Source: Io17-Chloro-G2 sp963663135
Lineage (GTDB): Bacteria > Chloroflexota > Dehalococcoidia > Lucifugimonadales > UBA3495
DNA length: 64,000 nt
Assembly: GCA_963663135.2 (NCBI GenBank)
Contig: CAXXRM010000005.1
Coordinates: 2,108,001 to 2,172,000 of the forward strand
Reading direction: 5' to 3'
Positions within the stretch are counted from its first letter, which is position 1. Each line of letters begins with the position of its first letter. Below the pieces are notes generated by a model, which had not been told where the DNA came from, did no database searches, and saw only the letters and a list, made by a program, of their open reading frames with translations. This document shows, one piece after another, positions 51,749 through 60,848 of the stretch. The position numbers and the translations under genes were made by a program.

Positions 51749-52987
51749 TCATTGGGAAGCGGGTAGAGGGACACCCACCACTCCGGACTCCACCAGGCTT
51801 TCGACGCGTTCTGCCGTGAGGCCCGCATCCAGCAAAACCTCCCGGCTGTGCTCACCCAGGGCCGGAGCGCGGCTGCGGATCCGGCCTGGGGTGGCGGAAA
51901 GCTTAACCGGAATACCGATGTTATGTAATGTTCCCAATTGCGGGTCTTCCAAGTCCACCATCATCTGCCGCGCGTGAACTTGGGGGTCCCGGTAAACCTG
52001 ACCTATATCATAAATCGGCCCGGCCACCACTCCGGCCTGCCCCAAGGTGTCCAGCCAATAGTCGGTTGGTTTTTGATTGAATACATCCTGCAGCAATCGG
52101 GCCAACTCCACCTCGTGCACCTTCCGGTCGGCGGGCGTCTTGAAGCGGGGGCTGTCCACCAATTCCTCCATGCCAATAGCTTTACACAAGCTCTCCCATG
52201 TTGGCTGTGTCGGAGCGGCCAGATTTATGTACCCGTCGGAGGTTTGAAAGGCCTGGTAGGGAGCAGACAACCGATGGGCCGACCCCAGCGGTCCAGCCAC
52301 CTCCCCATCGGCAAAGTAGACCGAGGACTCCCACACCGTGTAGGAAATACCGGCCTCCAGGATGGAAGTGTCGACCTGCTGGCCCACACCCGTTTTCAGG
52401 GCATGGATATAAGCGCACAGAATTCCATTGGCCGCCATCAGGCCCGCGGAAATATCGGTTATAGGTACGCCTACTTTCGCCGGCGGGCTGCCGGGATGAC
52501 CCGTAATGCTCATCAACCCACTCATCCCCTGGGCCACCAGGTCGAACCCTCCCCTGGAAGCATAGGGGCCGGTGCCGCCAAAACCCGAGATGGAACAGTA
52601 AACCAGGCTGGGCCTCAGTGCTGAAAGGCTGGGATAGTCCAAGCCCAGGCGGGCCATCACTCCTGGCCGGAAATTCTCGACCACGACGTCGGCCCCGGCC
52701 AACAGCTTGAGAAACACCTCCCGGCCTGGTTCACTCCTGAGGTCTACAGCCAGGCTCCGCTTGTTGCGGTTAACTGCCAGAAAACCGGCGGACCAGCCTT
52801 GGATGAAGGGCGGACCCATGCGGCGCGCGTCGTCGCCGCTCTGGGGTTTCTCCACCTTGATGACATTGGCGCCCATATCCGCCAGCGTCATGGTGCAAAC
52901 CGGACCGGCCATAATCTGGGACAGGTCCAGCACCACCATCCCCGACAGGGGGAGTCCGGCGCTGCCGCCCGTGTCGCTAATCACCAT
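51749..52987 (-). CDS. CaiB/BaiF family CoA-transferase (class III)
   Basis: A 412-residue class III CoA-transferase. LPLSGMVVLDLSQIMAGP opens the fold, VIKVEKPQSGDDAR is near 45, NRNKRSLAVDL near 75, ENFRPGVMARLGLDY near 105, and the catalytic Asp lies in the GGFDLVAQGMSGLMSITG stretch near residue 150. Such enzymes move CoA between carboxylic acids (formate/oxalate, carnitine, succinate/aromatic acids). The gene is intact, and a fragment related to its 3' end lies at 49821-49900. Confidence 0.92.
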   Translation of the reverse strand: MVISDTGGSAGLPLSGMVVLDLSQIMAGPVCTMTLADMGANVIKVEKPQSGDDARRMGPPFIQGWSAGFLAVNRNKRSLAVDLRSEPGREVFLKLLAGADVVVENFRPGVMARLGLDYPSLSALRPSLVYCSISGFGGTGPYASRGGFDLVAQGMSGLMSITGHPGSPPAKVGVPITDISAGLMAANGILCAYIHALKTGVGQQVDTSILEAGISYTVWESSVYFADGEVAGPLGSAHRLSAPYQAFQTSDGYINLAAPTQPTWESLCKAIGMEELVDSPRFKTPADRKVHEVELARLLQDVFNQKPTDYWLDTLGQAGVVAGPIYDIGQVYRDPQVHARQMMVDLEDPQLGTLHNIGIPVKLSATPGRIRSRAPALGEHSREVLLDAGLTAERVESLVESGVVGVPLPASQ

Positions 52988-53193
52988 GTTCTACACCTCG
53001 AATGACTGGAGAAATGACTTGGGTCCATCAACCACCCATAACCACCCATTTTGGACTGACGATTCAAGCCCAACGGTTGGCCCAGTGATGGTCTCAAACC
53101 GCCCATATGGCGTTTCGCTTGAAGTATACTCGAACCGGCGATTCGGCTGGCGGTGATTGCGGGCCTACCCGCCGAACAACGGGGAGGGTAACC

Positions 53194-54654
53194 ATGGCAA
53201 CAACGGAACGAGGGGCGGACAACCGACCATCGGGACCAAGGGTCAAACAGGAAGCGGATTTTGTGTTTCACGATTTAACCCGAAGCATCTGCCCTGAATG
53301 CAAAGGAGTCATTGACGCCCAGATCATCATTCGCCAGAACAAAGTTTACATGCGTAAACGGTGCCCGACCCACGGCTGGTTCGAGGGCATAATCAGCTCC
53401 GACGCCGAAATGTACGTCAACTCAATAAAGTTCAACAAACCTGGGACCATTCCGCTGGAATTCAGCACCGAGGTCAAAGACGGGTGCCCCCTGGACTGCG
53501 GGCTTTGCCCGGAGCACAAGCAGCACATTTGCCTGGGCATCATCGAGGTCAACACCGCCTGCAACCTAAACTGCCCGGTGTGCTTCGCCAATGCGGGAAT
53601 TGGTTTCAGCATCACCTTGGCGCAGGCTGAAGGCATGTTGGACCGTTTCATCGAAATCGAGGGAGATCCCGAGGTGATCCAGTTCAGCGGGGGAGAGCCG
53701 ACAATTCACCCGCAACTTTTGGACATGATCCAGGCGGCCAAAGACCGCGGAGTCCGGCAGGTCATGGTGAACACCAACGGGGTCCGCATCGCCCGGGACG
53801 ATAAATTCCTGGAGTCGCTGGCCAGGTTAAAACCGGTCATTTACTTTCAATTCGACGGCCTCCGGCGGGAAACCTACCGGACCATCCGGGGCGAGGACTT
53901 GCTGGATACCAAGCTGAAAGCCTTGGACCGGATGCAGCAGGCGGGTCTGGACGCCGTAATCGTGGCTGCTATCGAGCATGGGGTCAACGTCGACGAAGTT
54001 GGGGCCTTGCTGGAGTTCGGGTTGGACCACCCGGCGGTACGGGGCGCCGTGTTTCAGCCGGTGACCCACGTGGGCCGGCATATAGACTTTGACCCGATGC
54101 AGCGCGTCACGATTCCCGACGTCATCCACGGCATCGTGGAGCAGACCAAGGGGCGCTTTGTGCTGGAAGATTTTGTGCCGGTGCCCTGCTGTTTCCCCAC
54201 TTGCCAGGTCAACTCCTACGTTTACGTGGACGGGGACACCACAACGCCGCTGCCCCGGATGCTGGACCTGGAGCAATACCTGGACTACATCACCAACCGC
54301 GCCCTGCCCAAGACTCCAAACGCGGCGGTGATCAAGGACGCGTTGGAGGGGCTGTGGTCGGCTTCGGCGGTGGCCGGAACCGAAAAAACCGCGGACCAAT
54401 TCCAGTGCGCCTGCGGACCCGGCCTGGAAACGGGCTTCGGACCAGCCCACCTCAAGGACCACATCTTCCAGATCGCCATCAAGGACTTCCTGGACCCCTA
54501 TACATTCAACGTAAAGCAGGTCATGAAGTGCTGCGTGGGAATTCTGGTCCCCGACGGGCGCGTCATTCCGTTTTGCGCTTACAATTCAGTGGGGTACCGG
54601 GAAACCATCCGGGAGCAAATGAGCCAGTCGCGTGGGACAGCCAAAAATGCTTAA
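53194..54654 (+). CDS. Radical SAM protein, Tes/MJ0619-like
   Basis: This 486-residue enzyme has an N-terminal Cys-rich part (ICPECKG, KRCPTHGWF, GCPLDCGLCPEHKQ) followed by the radical SAM CxxxCxxC motif in ACNLNCPVCFANAG near residue 125, FSGGEPTIHPQL near 165, and Cys clusters in the C-terminal third (CCFPTC, CACGPG, KCCVG). This arrangement matches the MJ0619-like family, which includes the archaeal tetraether lipid synthase and bacterial enzymes of unknown product. GGGAGGGT precedes ATG 53194. It is followed by a methyltransferase gene, and the two probably act together. Confidence 0.88.
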   Translation: MATTERGADNRPSGPRVKQEADFVFHDLTRSICPECKGVIDAQIIIRQNKVYMRKRCPTHGWFEGIISSDAEMYVNSIKFNKPGTIPLEFSTEVKDGCPLDCGLCPEHKQHICLGIIEVNTACNLNCPVCFANAGIGFSITLAQAEGMLDRFIEIEGDPEVIQFSGGEPTIHPQLLDMIQAAKDRGVRQVMVNTNGVRIARDDKFLESLARLKPVIYFQFDGLRRETYRTIRGEDLLDTKLKALDRMQQAGLDAVIVAAIEHGVNVDEVGALLEFGLDHPAVRGAVFQPVTHVGRHIDFDPMQRVTIPDVIHGIVEQTKGRFVLEDFVPVPCCFPTCQVNSYVYVDGDTTTPLPRMLDLEQYLDYITNRALPKTPNAAVIKDALEGLWSASAVAGTEKTADQFQCACGPGLETGFGPAHLKDHIFQIAIKDFLDPYTFNVKQVMKCCVGILVPDGRVIPFCAYNSVGYRETIREQMSQSRGTAKNA

Positions 54655-54749
54655 CCCGGAACACTAACGTCCTACCGGGTTAACCTGACACTGCCGGCGC
54701 CCGGGACTGCCGCCGAGCTATCCCGGGCGCCGCGCCGAGAAAGAGCGCA

Positions 54750-55556
54750 ATGACAGACCAAGATTACGCCCTGGCCAAAGCATGCTGCGCGGACCTGTAC
54801 CAGTCCACCATGGCCCACGAAATCCTGGGCGACCCACCACATCCCGGCGGGCTGGGCTTGACCAACCGGTTGGGCCACCTTATGGGCATCGGCCAAGGCG
54901 ACTGGGTCCTGGACCTGGCCAGCGCCCAAGGGACCAGCGCCATGGCGCTTTCGAGGGTCTTCCACTGCAACGTCGTAGGCGTTGAGTTCGGCGGGGAAGC
55001 AGTAGCATCGGCCCGCTCCGCCGCGGTGGGACCCCCGGCTGCGCCGCGCGCTTTTTTCCTCCGCGGCGACGCGGAACGCACACCGCTGGCCGGGGACTGT
55101 TTTGACGGCGTCATCTGCGAGTGCTCCATGAGCCTGTTTGGCAACAAGGCGGCGGCGGTTTCCGAGGCTGTCCGCGTAATGAAACCTGGGGCGAACTTCG
55201 GGATGAGTGATGTTTCGGTGGAGCCGGGAACGCTGCCCGAGGAATTAGAGGGTTACCTGGGGCAAGTGCTCTGCCTGGCCCACGCATTGAATGTGCCGGG
55301 TTACGTTCAGCTACTGGAGCGCGGTGGCTTGACGGTCACCCGCCGGGAAGATGCGTCGGACCGATTGGTGGATATATTGAACGCCGTGGAGGCCAAGCTG
55401 GGAGCGGTTGCCGCCTGGCAGTCAATTGCTGCGCTGCCCAGCGCCGGCGACGACTGGTTGCAGCGGGCGCCCGGGCTAATCCAACGGTTGCGGGTCATGG
55501 TGGCAGAAGGCAAGCTGGGATACTGGGTGTTGGTTGGGCGAAAGACTAGTAGGTAA
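54750..55556 (+). CDS. SAM-dependent methyltransferase paired with the radical SAM enzyme
   Basis: A 268-residue class I methyltransferase. Motif I is VLDLASAQGTSAMALS near residue 52, the acidic end of strand 2 is GVEFGGEAV near 76, and motif IV is FDGVICECSMSLFGNKAAA near 117, with Cys residues there and in KACCADLY near residue 10. The N-terminal CCxxLYQ and HPGGLGLTNRLG segments occur in a group of bacterial methyltransferases next to radical SAM genes. A substrate carrying metal or metalloid is one possibility because of the Cys residues, but it is not shown. A terminator follows. Confidence 0.8.
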   Translation: MTDQDYALAKACCADLYQSTMAHEILGDPPHPGGLGLTNRLGHLMGIGQGDWVLDLASAQGTSAMALSRVFHCNVVGVEFGGEAVASARSAAVGPPAAPRAFFLRGDAERTPLAGDCFDGVICECSMSLFGNKAAAVSEAVRVMKPGANFGMSDVSVEPGTLPEELEGYLGQVLCLAHALNVPGYVQLLERGGLTVTRREDASDRLVDILNAVEAKLGAVAAWQSIAALPSAGDDWLQRAPGLIQRLRVMVAEGKLGYWVLVGRKTSR

Positions 55557-55580
55557 TCGCGCGCGGTTACCGGCACGATT

Positions 55581-55622
55581 GCCAAGGATCGGCACACGCC
55601 GCTTGGCTTGCTAGGATTTTTT
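55581..55622 (+). terminator. Terminator after the methyltransferase gene
   Basis: GCCAAG, GAT bulge, CGGC, loop ACAC, GCCG, CTTGGC (55581-55607), then TTTTTT at 55617-55622. A second hairpin (GGTAAT with GGTTACC, 55552-55571) overlaps the stop codon. The following stretch to 55952 has a degenerate REP-like motif at 55741-55765 and no gene. Confidence 0.7.
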
Positions 55623-55952
55623 GATTGTCTCTGGATATTGCAGCCCCATAGGGAGTCCAGAAAGTTTCAAATACCCCCGAACTCGCGCGTACGCGGAGAT
55701 GCCTCTGCCGCCACCAACATAATACCCGACAAACAAGGTTCGGATTCTCGCTGCGGGGAGAATAGCAATCGAAAAACCCTTCTTGGCCTCCAGATCAACC
55801 TATTCCAGTTAGTCGGGGCATGATATATTCATACTGTGCATGGCGCCGCTTTCTCGGGGTGCCCGCGGCGCGATTTTTGACGACATTTCTCCGCGCAACA
55901 ACGGGTCGTGGGTCGCACAGGAGTTGCCCTTGGACGCGGATCTGGACCGACG

Positions 55953-56639
55953 ATGCCGTTTGACACATTCGCAATAGAAAGAGTTTTAGCCGCCGCTTTG
56001 GCTGGGTACCTGCTTGGGTCGATCCCGTGCGCAAAAATCGCGGGATGGCTCAAGGGCGTTGATATCTTCACCACCGGCAGCAGGACCGCCGGCACCGCCA
56101 ACGTCTTTTGGAACCTGGGCCGGCGCACGGGTGTCGTGGTCTTCCTCGGAGACGTGTCCAAAGGCGTGGCGGCAGTATCGGTAGCATCGTGGCTGGGACT
56201 CTCCGGGCCGCTGGTCCTGGTGGCTTGCGCCGCCGCCATTCTCGGCCACTGGAAGTCGATGTTCGCCGGGTTCAAAGGCGGCGATGGGATGGCTACCATT
56301 CTCGGCCTGTTCATCACAGTTAACCCGCCCATCGCCCTTATGGGCTTGGCCGTGGGAACTGCGGTGATTGTGCTGGTTAGGCGTTTGGAGCGAAGGTCGG
56401 CCACGGCAATGACCGTTGGGTTGGGAACGATCTTAGCCTTAAGCTTGTACTACCACGCAGACCGCGGCGTAATGCTGGGCCTGGTAGGTCTGGGGTCCCT
56501 GGTCACGCTCCGCAGCCTCATAGGAGACCAACACCGTGGCAGGGATTCAGCAGAGCCCACCAATCCCTTGGGGTTGGATTTGGACCTGGACTTGGAGGAA
56601 GACCCCAATTTAGGGCGCTCCGCCTCGGAAAAGCCTTAA
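55953..56639 (+). CDS. PlsY-like acyl-phosphate:glycerol-3-phosphate acyltransferase, divergent
   Basis: A 228-residue membrane protein of the PlsY family with five or so helices. The usual motif 1 (GSGNxGAxNxxR) appears as GSRTAGTANVFWNLG, motif 2 is GDVSKG, and motif 3 is GHWKSMFAGFKGGDGMAT (PlsY: GHxxxxFxxFKGGKGVAT). It ends with a long acidic tail not seen in typical PlsY. A second PlsY at 60849 has a more standard motif 1. The start (ATG 55953) is uncertain; a GTG 15 codons upstream is also open. Confidence 0.75.
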   Translation: MPFDTFAIERVLAAALAGYLLGSIPCAKIAGWLKGVDIFTTGSRTAGTANVFWNLGRRTGVVVFLGDVSKGVAAVSVASWLGLSGPLVLVACAAAILGHWKSMFAGFKGGDGMATILGLFITVNPPIALMGLAVGTAVIVLVRRLERRSATAMTVGLGTILALSLYYHADRGVMLGLVGLGSLVTLRSLIGDQHRGRDSAEPTNPLGLDLDLDLEEDPNLGRSASEKP

Positions 56640-56642
56640 GAG

Positions 56643-56718
56643 GGCGTTCAGCCAAAGACACCCCATCACTCTTGAACGCCTTCAAACCCGTCATTGAAAT
56701 GGCAGGCGGGATGACGGG
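56643..56718. terminator. Two hairpins between convergent genes
   Basis: GGCGTTCA (56643-56650) with TGAACGCC (56673-56680), then CCCGTCAT (56687-56694) with ATGACGGG (56711-56718). They lie directly after the PlsY-like gene and face the convergent TPR gene, so may end transcription both ways. Confidence 0.5.
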
Positions 56719-56758
56719 CTGGCGAAAGAACTTTCCCCAATCGAGTTAGCCCCGGTTG

Positions 56759-57928
56759 CTAATCCGGAGCAGCGCCGCCCTTCCGGTCCCGAAGCCTGCC
56801 CAGTTTAATGACCCACCCCAGGTTATCGTCCCGAGCGGCCTCGTCCCTAAGCCCCGGCTCAAGCGTCACCGCTTGTTCCAGGTGCCCCAGGCATTGCTCC
56901 AACTCGCCGTTCTTGGCAAGAACCCGGGCGACGTTGTAGTGCGCCGCCGCAAATTTGGGCGCCAGTCTCAAAGCCTCTTGGTAGTCGCCCAGCGCCTCAT
57001 CCAGGTCGTCGAGCGCCTCCAGCGCGGCGCCCCGGTTGCTCAACGCCTCGGCAAAACCGGGGTGCAATTCCATTGCCTGTCCGTAATCGGCGACCGCCCG
57101 GTTGTATTCTCCGGCGGCGTCGAAAGCCAGACCCCGATTGTTGAATGCCTCCGCATCGTCGGGAACCAGATCAATAGCGTCGGAATAGTCGGCAATGGTT
57201 TCCTGAATATGTCCCAAGTAGTAGTGGGTCCTGGCCCGGTTGAAAAAGGCGTTGGCGTTTTCGGGGTTGGACCTGATGGCCTCAGTGTAGGCATCGATGG
57301 CTTCCTGACTTCGACCCAACTCGTCCAACGAAGCCCCCCGGTTCAGATGCGCGTTGGAAAGGGTTGGATGGAGGTCAATGACCCGGTCAAAGTCAGCAAC
57401 CGCCTCTTCATGCCGGTTGAGCCGGGCCAGGACTATACCCCGGTTGTAGTAAGCTTGCAGATAGTCCCGGTTCAGGTCCGCCGCCTGCCCGTAATCGGCC
57501 AGGGCCAGTTCTCCTTCCCCGAGGTCGTCATTGGCGTTGCCGCGTTGATACCATGCCTCGGCTATAGTCGGGTCCAGGCGCAACAGAAGCGAGAACTCCC
57601 TGACGGCGTCGGTTGGCTCCCTCAGCCGGAGATGGGCCAGACCTGCGTTGAACCTGGCGGCCGCGTTCGAAGAATTGGTCTCCAGCAGTCGAGCATAAAC
57701 CGCAATTGCGTCACGGTGCCGGCCGACGGCGAAACACCCATTCGCGAAAATCAAGTCGGCCGGAGCCACGCCACCGGCTTCCAATTTAGCCAATTCCTCT
57801 TGTATCAGGTCCCGTTGGTCCTGAGGTATCCGGTTGCCTCTGGGACGCTGCGTCAACCGTTCCAAGCCCACGGAGTGATCCGTGAGGAGTTCTGCCAACC
57901 GGATAAAACATTCCCGTTCATCATTCAT
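56759..57928 (-). CDS. Tetratricopeptide repeat (TPR) protein
   Basis: The ~389-residue protein is almost entirely TPR repeats (about eight to nine 34-residue units from residue ~70 onward), with repeat cores like AYYNRGIVLARLNRHEEAVADFDRVIDLHP and AFNNRGLAFDAAGEYNRAVADYGQAMELHP. TPR arrays are protein-binding solenoids. There is no signal peptide or enzyme domain. ATG 57928 (MNDERECF) is my choice; the frame stays open for 8 more residues to 57952 without a good site. Confidence 0.88.
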   Translation of the reverse strand: MNDERECFIRLAELLTDHSVGLERLTQRPRGNRIPQDQRDLIQEELAKLEAGGVAPADLIFANGCFAVGRHRDAIAVYARLLETNSSNAAARFNAGLAHLRLREPTDAVREFSLLLRLDPTIAEAWYQRGNANDDLGEGELALADYGQAADLNRDYLQAYYNRGIVLARLNRHEEAVADFDRVIDLHPTLSNAHLNRGASLDELGRSQEAIDAYTEAIRSNPENANAFFNRARTHYYLGHIQETIADYSDAIDLVPDDAEAFNNRGLAFDAAGEYNRAVADYGQAMELHPGFAEALSNRGAALEALDDLDEALGDYQEALRLAPKFAAAHYNVARVLAKNGELEQCLGHLEQAVTLEPGLRDEAARDDNLGWVIKLGRLRDRKGGAAPD

Positions 57929-58228
57929 AGCTATCAAGCATAACACGGCCAAGGGCCAATCAGCCTCTTCGATACCCGTTCGGACACCGCCATTCTGTCA
58001 TTCCGACGGTTCGGGGATACGACAGCCACAGTTCCATCGTCATAGCCATGCCCTAGCCCAGTCCCGGTAGAGGGGATTTTTCGGCGGTTGTGCCCGGGGC
58101 TTGAAACACCGTTGCCTTGCCGTAAAGGTTGCTTTGGTTGAATCACCCACTACGTCACCTTACAATGGTGAAGCCAAGTTAACGCCAGTCCAACGGCGCT
58201 GCGGCACCACAGCCCGGGCGCCAACCCA

Positions 58229-58471
58229 TTGGGGGTTCAATTGACGCAATCCGCTCAACCAACCACGGTGGTCTACACTCACCCAGACTGCGCATTTTCT
58301 GCCGCGGCCAAGATGGATTTCCGCAAACGAAAGGTAGAATACCTGGAGATTGACGTTTCCAAAGAGCCGGACAGGATCCCAGAGCTTCTGGAAATGACGA
58401 ATGGTGAGCGCATTACGCCTGTTATCGTGGAAAACGGAACAGTTTCTATCGGGTTCAATGGCAGTTTTTGA
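58229..58471 (+). CDS. Glutaredoxin-like protein, Cys form of the Uxx-star selenoprotein family
   Basis: An ~80-residue thioredoxin-fold protein: VVYTHPDCAFSAAAKMDF gives strand 1 and the active site C-A-F-S, followed by VEYLEIDVSKEPDRIPELL, GERITPVIVENG (cis-Pro) and GFNGSF. In the related Uxx-star family the first active-site residue is often selenocysteine; here it is encoded as Cys (TGC). That is notable because this genome has its own Sec-type SelD. Start codon choice is open: TTG 58229, TTG 58241 and GTG 58268 are all in frame. It stands alone upstream of recA. Confidence 0.75.
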   Translation: MGVQLTQSAQPTTVVYTHPDCAFSAAAKMDFRKRKVEYLEIDVSKEPDRIPELLEMTNGERITPVIVENGTVSIGFNGSF

Positions 58472-58635
58472 GACTTTTAACCCGGGGCCAGTTGGCTCCA
58501 AGAGTACCCGACGACCGGGCAACCAGGCGTTTGGCCCAGGCGATTTTTCGCGCTGACAACTGCCCGTTGTTCCAAAAAAGACCTGTATGTTAGCATGCCG
58601 CCGAAGGCCAAACTGGTACACAAGGGGGAAATAGG

Positions 58636-59727
58636 ATGGGAGCGGACAAGGACAAACAAGCCGCGCTGGAAGTTGCTTTAGGGCGCATTGAGAAGGACCA
58701 CGGCAAAGGCGCTGTAATGCGACTGGGTGAGATGGGCAACCAACTCACCACGGAATCCATTCCCAGCGGATCGCTGGCTCTGGACGTTGCCCTGGGTATC
58801 GGAGGCTTTCCCCGAGGTCGGGTAAGCGAGGTTTTTGGGGCTGAATCATCGGGCAAGTCCACCTTGGCCATCCATTTGATGGCCGAGACCCAAAAGCTGG
58901 GCGGAACGGCGGCATATATAGACGTTGAACACGCCCTGGACCCTGCCTATGCCGGAAACTGCGGCTTGCGCCTGGAGGAACTCCTGATCGCTCAGCCCGA
59001 CAGCGCCGAGCAGGCCTTGGACATCACCGAGCAACTGGTGCGCAGCGGGGCAGTGGACACGGTGGTGTTGGATAGCGTGGCCGCTTTGGTTCCCCGGGCA
59101 GAAATTGAAGGCGACATGGGCGACACCCACGTCGGCCTGCAGGCCCGCATCATGTCCCAGGCCCTGCGCAAGCTCACCTCGGCGATTCACCGGTCCCGTA
59201 CCGCAGTAGTGTTCATCAACCAACTCCGGGAAAAAATAGGAGTGACCTACGGCAACCCGGAAGTGACTCCCGGCGGTCGGGCCCTTAAATTCTACAGCTC
59301 GGTGCGTATCGACCTGCGCCGGATCGAATCCATCAAGCAGGGCTCTGAGATCATCGGCAACCGGGTCAGGGCGCGAGTGGTCAAGAACAAGGTGGCGGCC
59401 CCGTTCCGCGTGGCCGAATTTGACATCATGTTCAACCAGGGCATCAGCAAGGTGGGCGACCTCTTGGAGTTGGGGTCAAACCAGGGCATCGTCAAGAAGG
59501 CCGGCGCGTTTTACTCCTACGGAGAGACCCGTTTGGGGCAAGGCCGTGAAAACTCCAAAGAGTTTTTGATTCAACATCCTGAGATTGCCGACTCCATAGA
59601 AGCCCGGGTAAGGGCGCAGGCCGCTTCTCCCGATCATCCGGTCGTCGACGGCGGCACGACCAACGGTGTCGCCGCCGAGGGAATCCTGCTCCAGTCATCG
59701 TCCGCCGAATCGGCAGACCCCGAATAG
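58636..59727 (+). CDS. recA: Recombinase RecA
   Basis: A 363-residue RecA. The core has GRIEKDHGKGAVMRLGE at the start, Walker A GAESSGKST, GTAAYIDVEHALDPAYA, Walker B VVLDSVAALVPRAEIEGDMGD, loop region HVGLQARIMSQALRKL and FINQLREKIGV with the GNPEVTPGGRALKFYSSVR segment. RecA polymerises on single-stranded DNA for recombination and triggers SOS self-cleavage of repressors. The stop overlaps the recX start by one base. I could not confirm an SOS box in front. Confidence 0.98.
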   Translation: MGADKDKQAALEVALGRIEKDHGKGAVMRLGEMGNQLTTESIPSGSLALDVALGIGGFPRGRVSEVFGAESSGKSTLAIHLMAETQKLGGTAAYIDVEHALDPAYAGNCGLRLEELLIAQPDSAEQALDITEQLVRSGAVDTVVLDSVAALVPRAEIEGDMGDTHVGLQARIMSQALRKLTSAIHRSRTAVVFINQLREKIGVTYGNPEVTPGGRALKFYSSVRIDLRRIESIKQGSEIIGNRVRARVVKNKVAAPFRVAEFDIMFNQGISKVGDLLELGSNQGIVKKAGAFYSYGETRLGQGRENSKEFLIQHPEIADSIEARVRAQAASPDHPVVDGGTTNGVAAEGILLQSSSAESADPE

Positions 59728-60326
59728 TGGTCGTGGGCAATCCTCGGACCGCCGGCATTCCATTCCAGCCGGACGAGTTGCAGTTTGGTTCGTTTGTTAA
59801 CAAGCCGGGACCACAACAGGCTCCCGGCTTGTCCAACGTCGGCTTGGCCAAGAAGGCATCGCTGGCATTTTTAACCCACCGGCACCGCACCGCTGAGGAA
59901 GTCCGGCGCCACCTGGAAGCTCGCTTCTCCGGTGAAGTCGTGGACCTGGTTCTCCGTTGGCTGGAGGAGCGCGGATTGGTCAACGACGCGGCATTTGCAC
60001 GGGACTGGCGCGAACGGCGAGAGCGAAGGCGTCCCAGCGGAGAGGGTCAAATCAGGCGGGAGTTGCTGCAGTTAGGGATTGCCCCTGAGGTCGCCGAGGA
60101 GGCCCTGGAGGGGTACGACGCCGTCGCCAACGCCCGTCAAGCCGCACATACCTGGTTGGCCAAGCAGCGCCTCAAAGACGGGACGGACTATGCCAAGTTG
60201 CGCCGGCGGATTTGGGGATACCTGGAACGGCGGGGATTTGAGAGTGAACTGATCGGCCGAACCGTTCGAGAGGTTTGGGCAGAGCTACCTCACCCGCTGG
60301 ACTGCGGCGTAGACGCCGAAGGCTAA
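59727..60326 (+). CDS. recX: Regulatory protein RecX
   Basis: A 199-residue RecX with ASLAFLTHRHRTAEEVRRHLEARF, LRWLEERGLVNDAAFARDW, IRRELLQLGIAPEVAEEALE and C-terminal YLERRGFESELIGRTVREV, i.e. the three-helix repeats of the family. It modulates RecA filaments. The GTG at 59727 overlaps the recA stop (TAGTG). The first ~40 residues are not conserved-looking. Its last 42 bp overlap the convergent gene at 60285. Confidence 0.92.
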   Translation: MVVGNPRTAGIPFQPDELQFGSFVNKPGPQQAPGLSNVGLAKKASLAFLTHRHRTAEEVRRHLEARFSGEVVDLVLRWLEERGLVNDAAFARDWRERRERRRPSGEGQIRRELLQLGIAPEVAEEALEGYDAVANARQAAHTWLAKQRLKDGTDYAKLRRRIWGYLERRGFESELIGRTVREVWAELPHPLDCGVDAEG

Positions 60327-60827
60327 AAAGAGCAGCCTCCAGATGTTTAGCCCGTAGGCCAAAGACGGCCAGGCAATCAGAAACGCCATCACCACCGAGA
60401 CACCCGCAACAACGGCTAGCCCGGTGCCGCGCTTACGGTTAACTGCCAAGCTGATTAGCTCGCCTGTCCCGTAGCCGATGCCGATGGCCACCAACGAGGG
60501 CAAGAACGGGATGCCGGCGAAGATGAGGTTCGCCACAAACCACAGCAGTCCTCCCCCAATGGCGCAGGCCACCCCGGCGCCAACTGCCCTGGCGTAGTAG
60601 GTTGGCGTAACTTCGAAAGTCGGGATGGGGGCGGCCCTGCCGCAATCTCGACAGCGAATGCCCACCGGCGCTTGGACCATGCACCCCGTACAGATGGATT
60701 TGCCGCACCTGCCGCAGGAAAGCCCTGTCTCCACGGCCGGATGCCAATAACAATACACCAGCTGTTGGCGGCCTCCGGGTTCGGGGGGCATTGAAGGTTG
60801 CTGGCTGTCTTGTTGTGAGGATTCCAT
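60285..60827 (-). CDS. Membrane protein with B-box-type zinc finger
   Basis: A 180-residue protein with an N-terminal B-box-like zinc finger (CYWHPAVETGLSCGRCGKSI, then CTGCMVQAPVGIRCRDC near residue 30-60), followed by about four membrane helices (GAGVACAIGGGLLWFVANLIF, SLVAIGIGYGTGELISLAV and others). This layout is common in Chloroflexota/Actinobacteria and of unknown function. It is the last gene of the minus-strand run from rny and overlaps recX end to end. Confidence 0.75.
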   Translation of the reverse strand: MESSQQDSQQPSMPPEPGGRQQLVYCYWHPAVETGLSCGRCGKSICTGCMVQAPVGIRCRDCGRAAPIPTFEVTPTYYARAVGAGVACAIGGGLLWFVANLIFAGIPFLPSLVAIGIGYGTGELISLAVNRKRGTGLAVVAGVSVVMAFLIAWPSLAYGLNIWRLLFLAFGVYAAVQRVR

Positions 60828-60848
60828 AGCGGTGTGGATGTTTTGCCT

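Noticed and set aside
56756..57943. 395-codon open frame on the plus strand
   Set aside because: It is the antisense shadow of the TPR gene; the TPR repeat pattern on the minus strand is unmistakable.
58560..58635. Possible SOS box or clear promoter before recA
   Set aside because: I found no convincing palindrome or -35/-10 pair with good spacing; the LexA motif of this lineage is not known to me.
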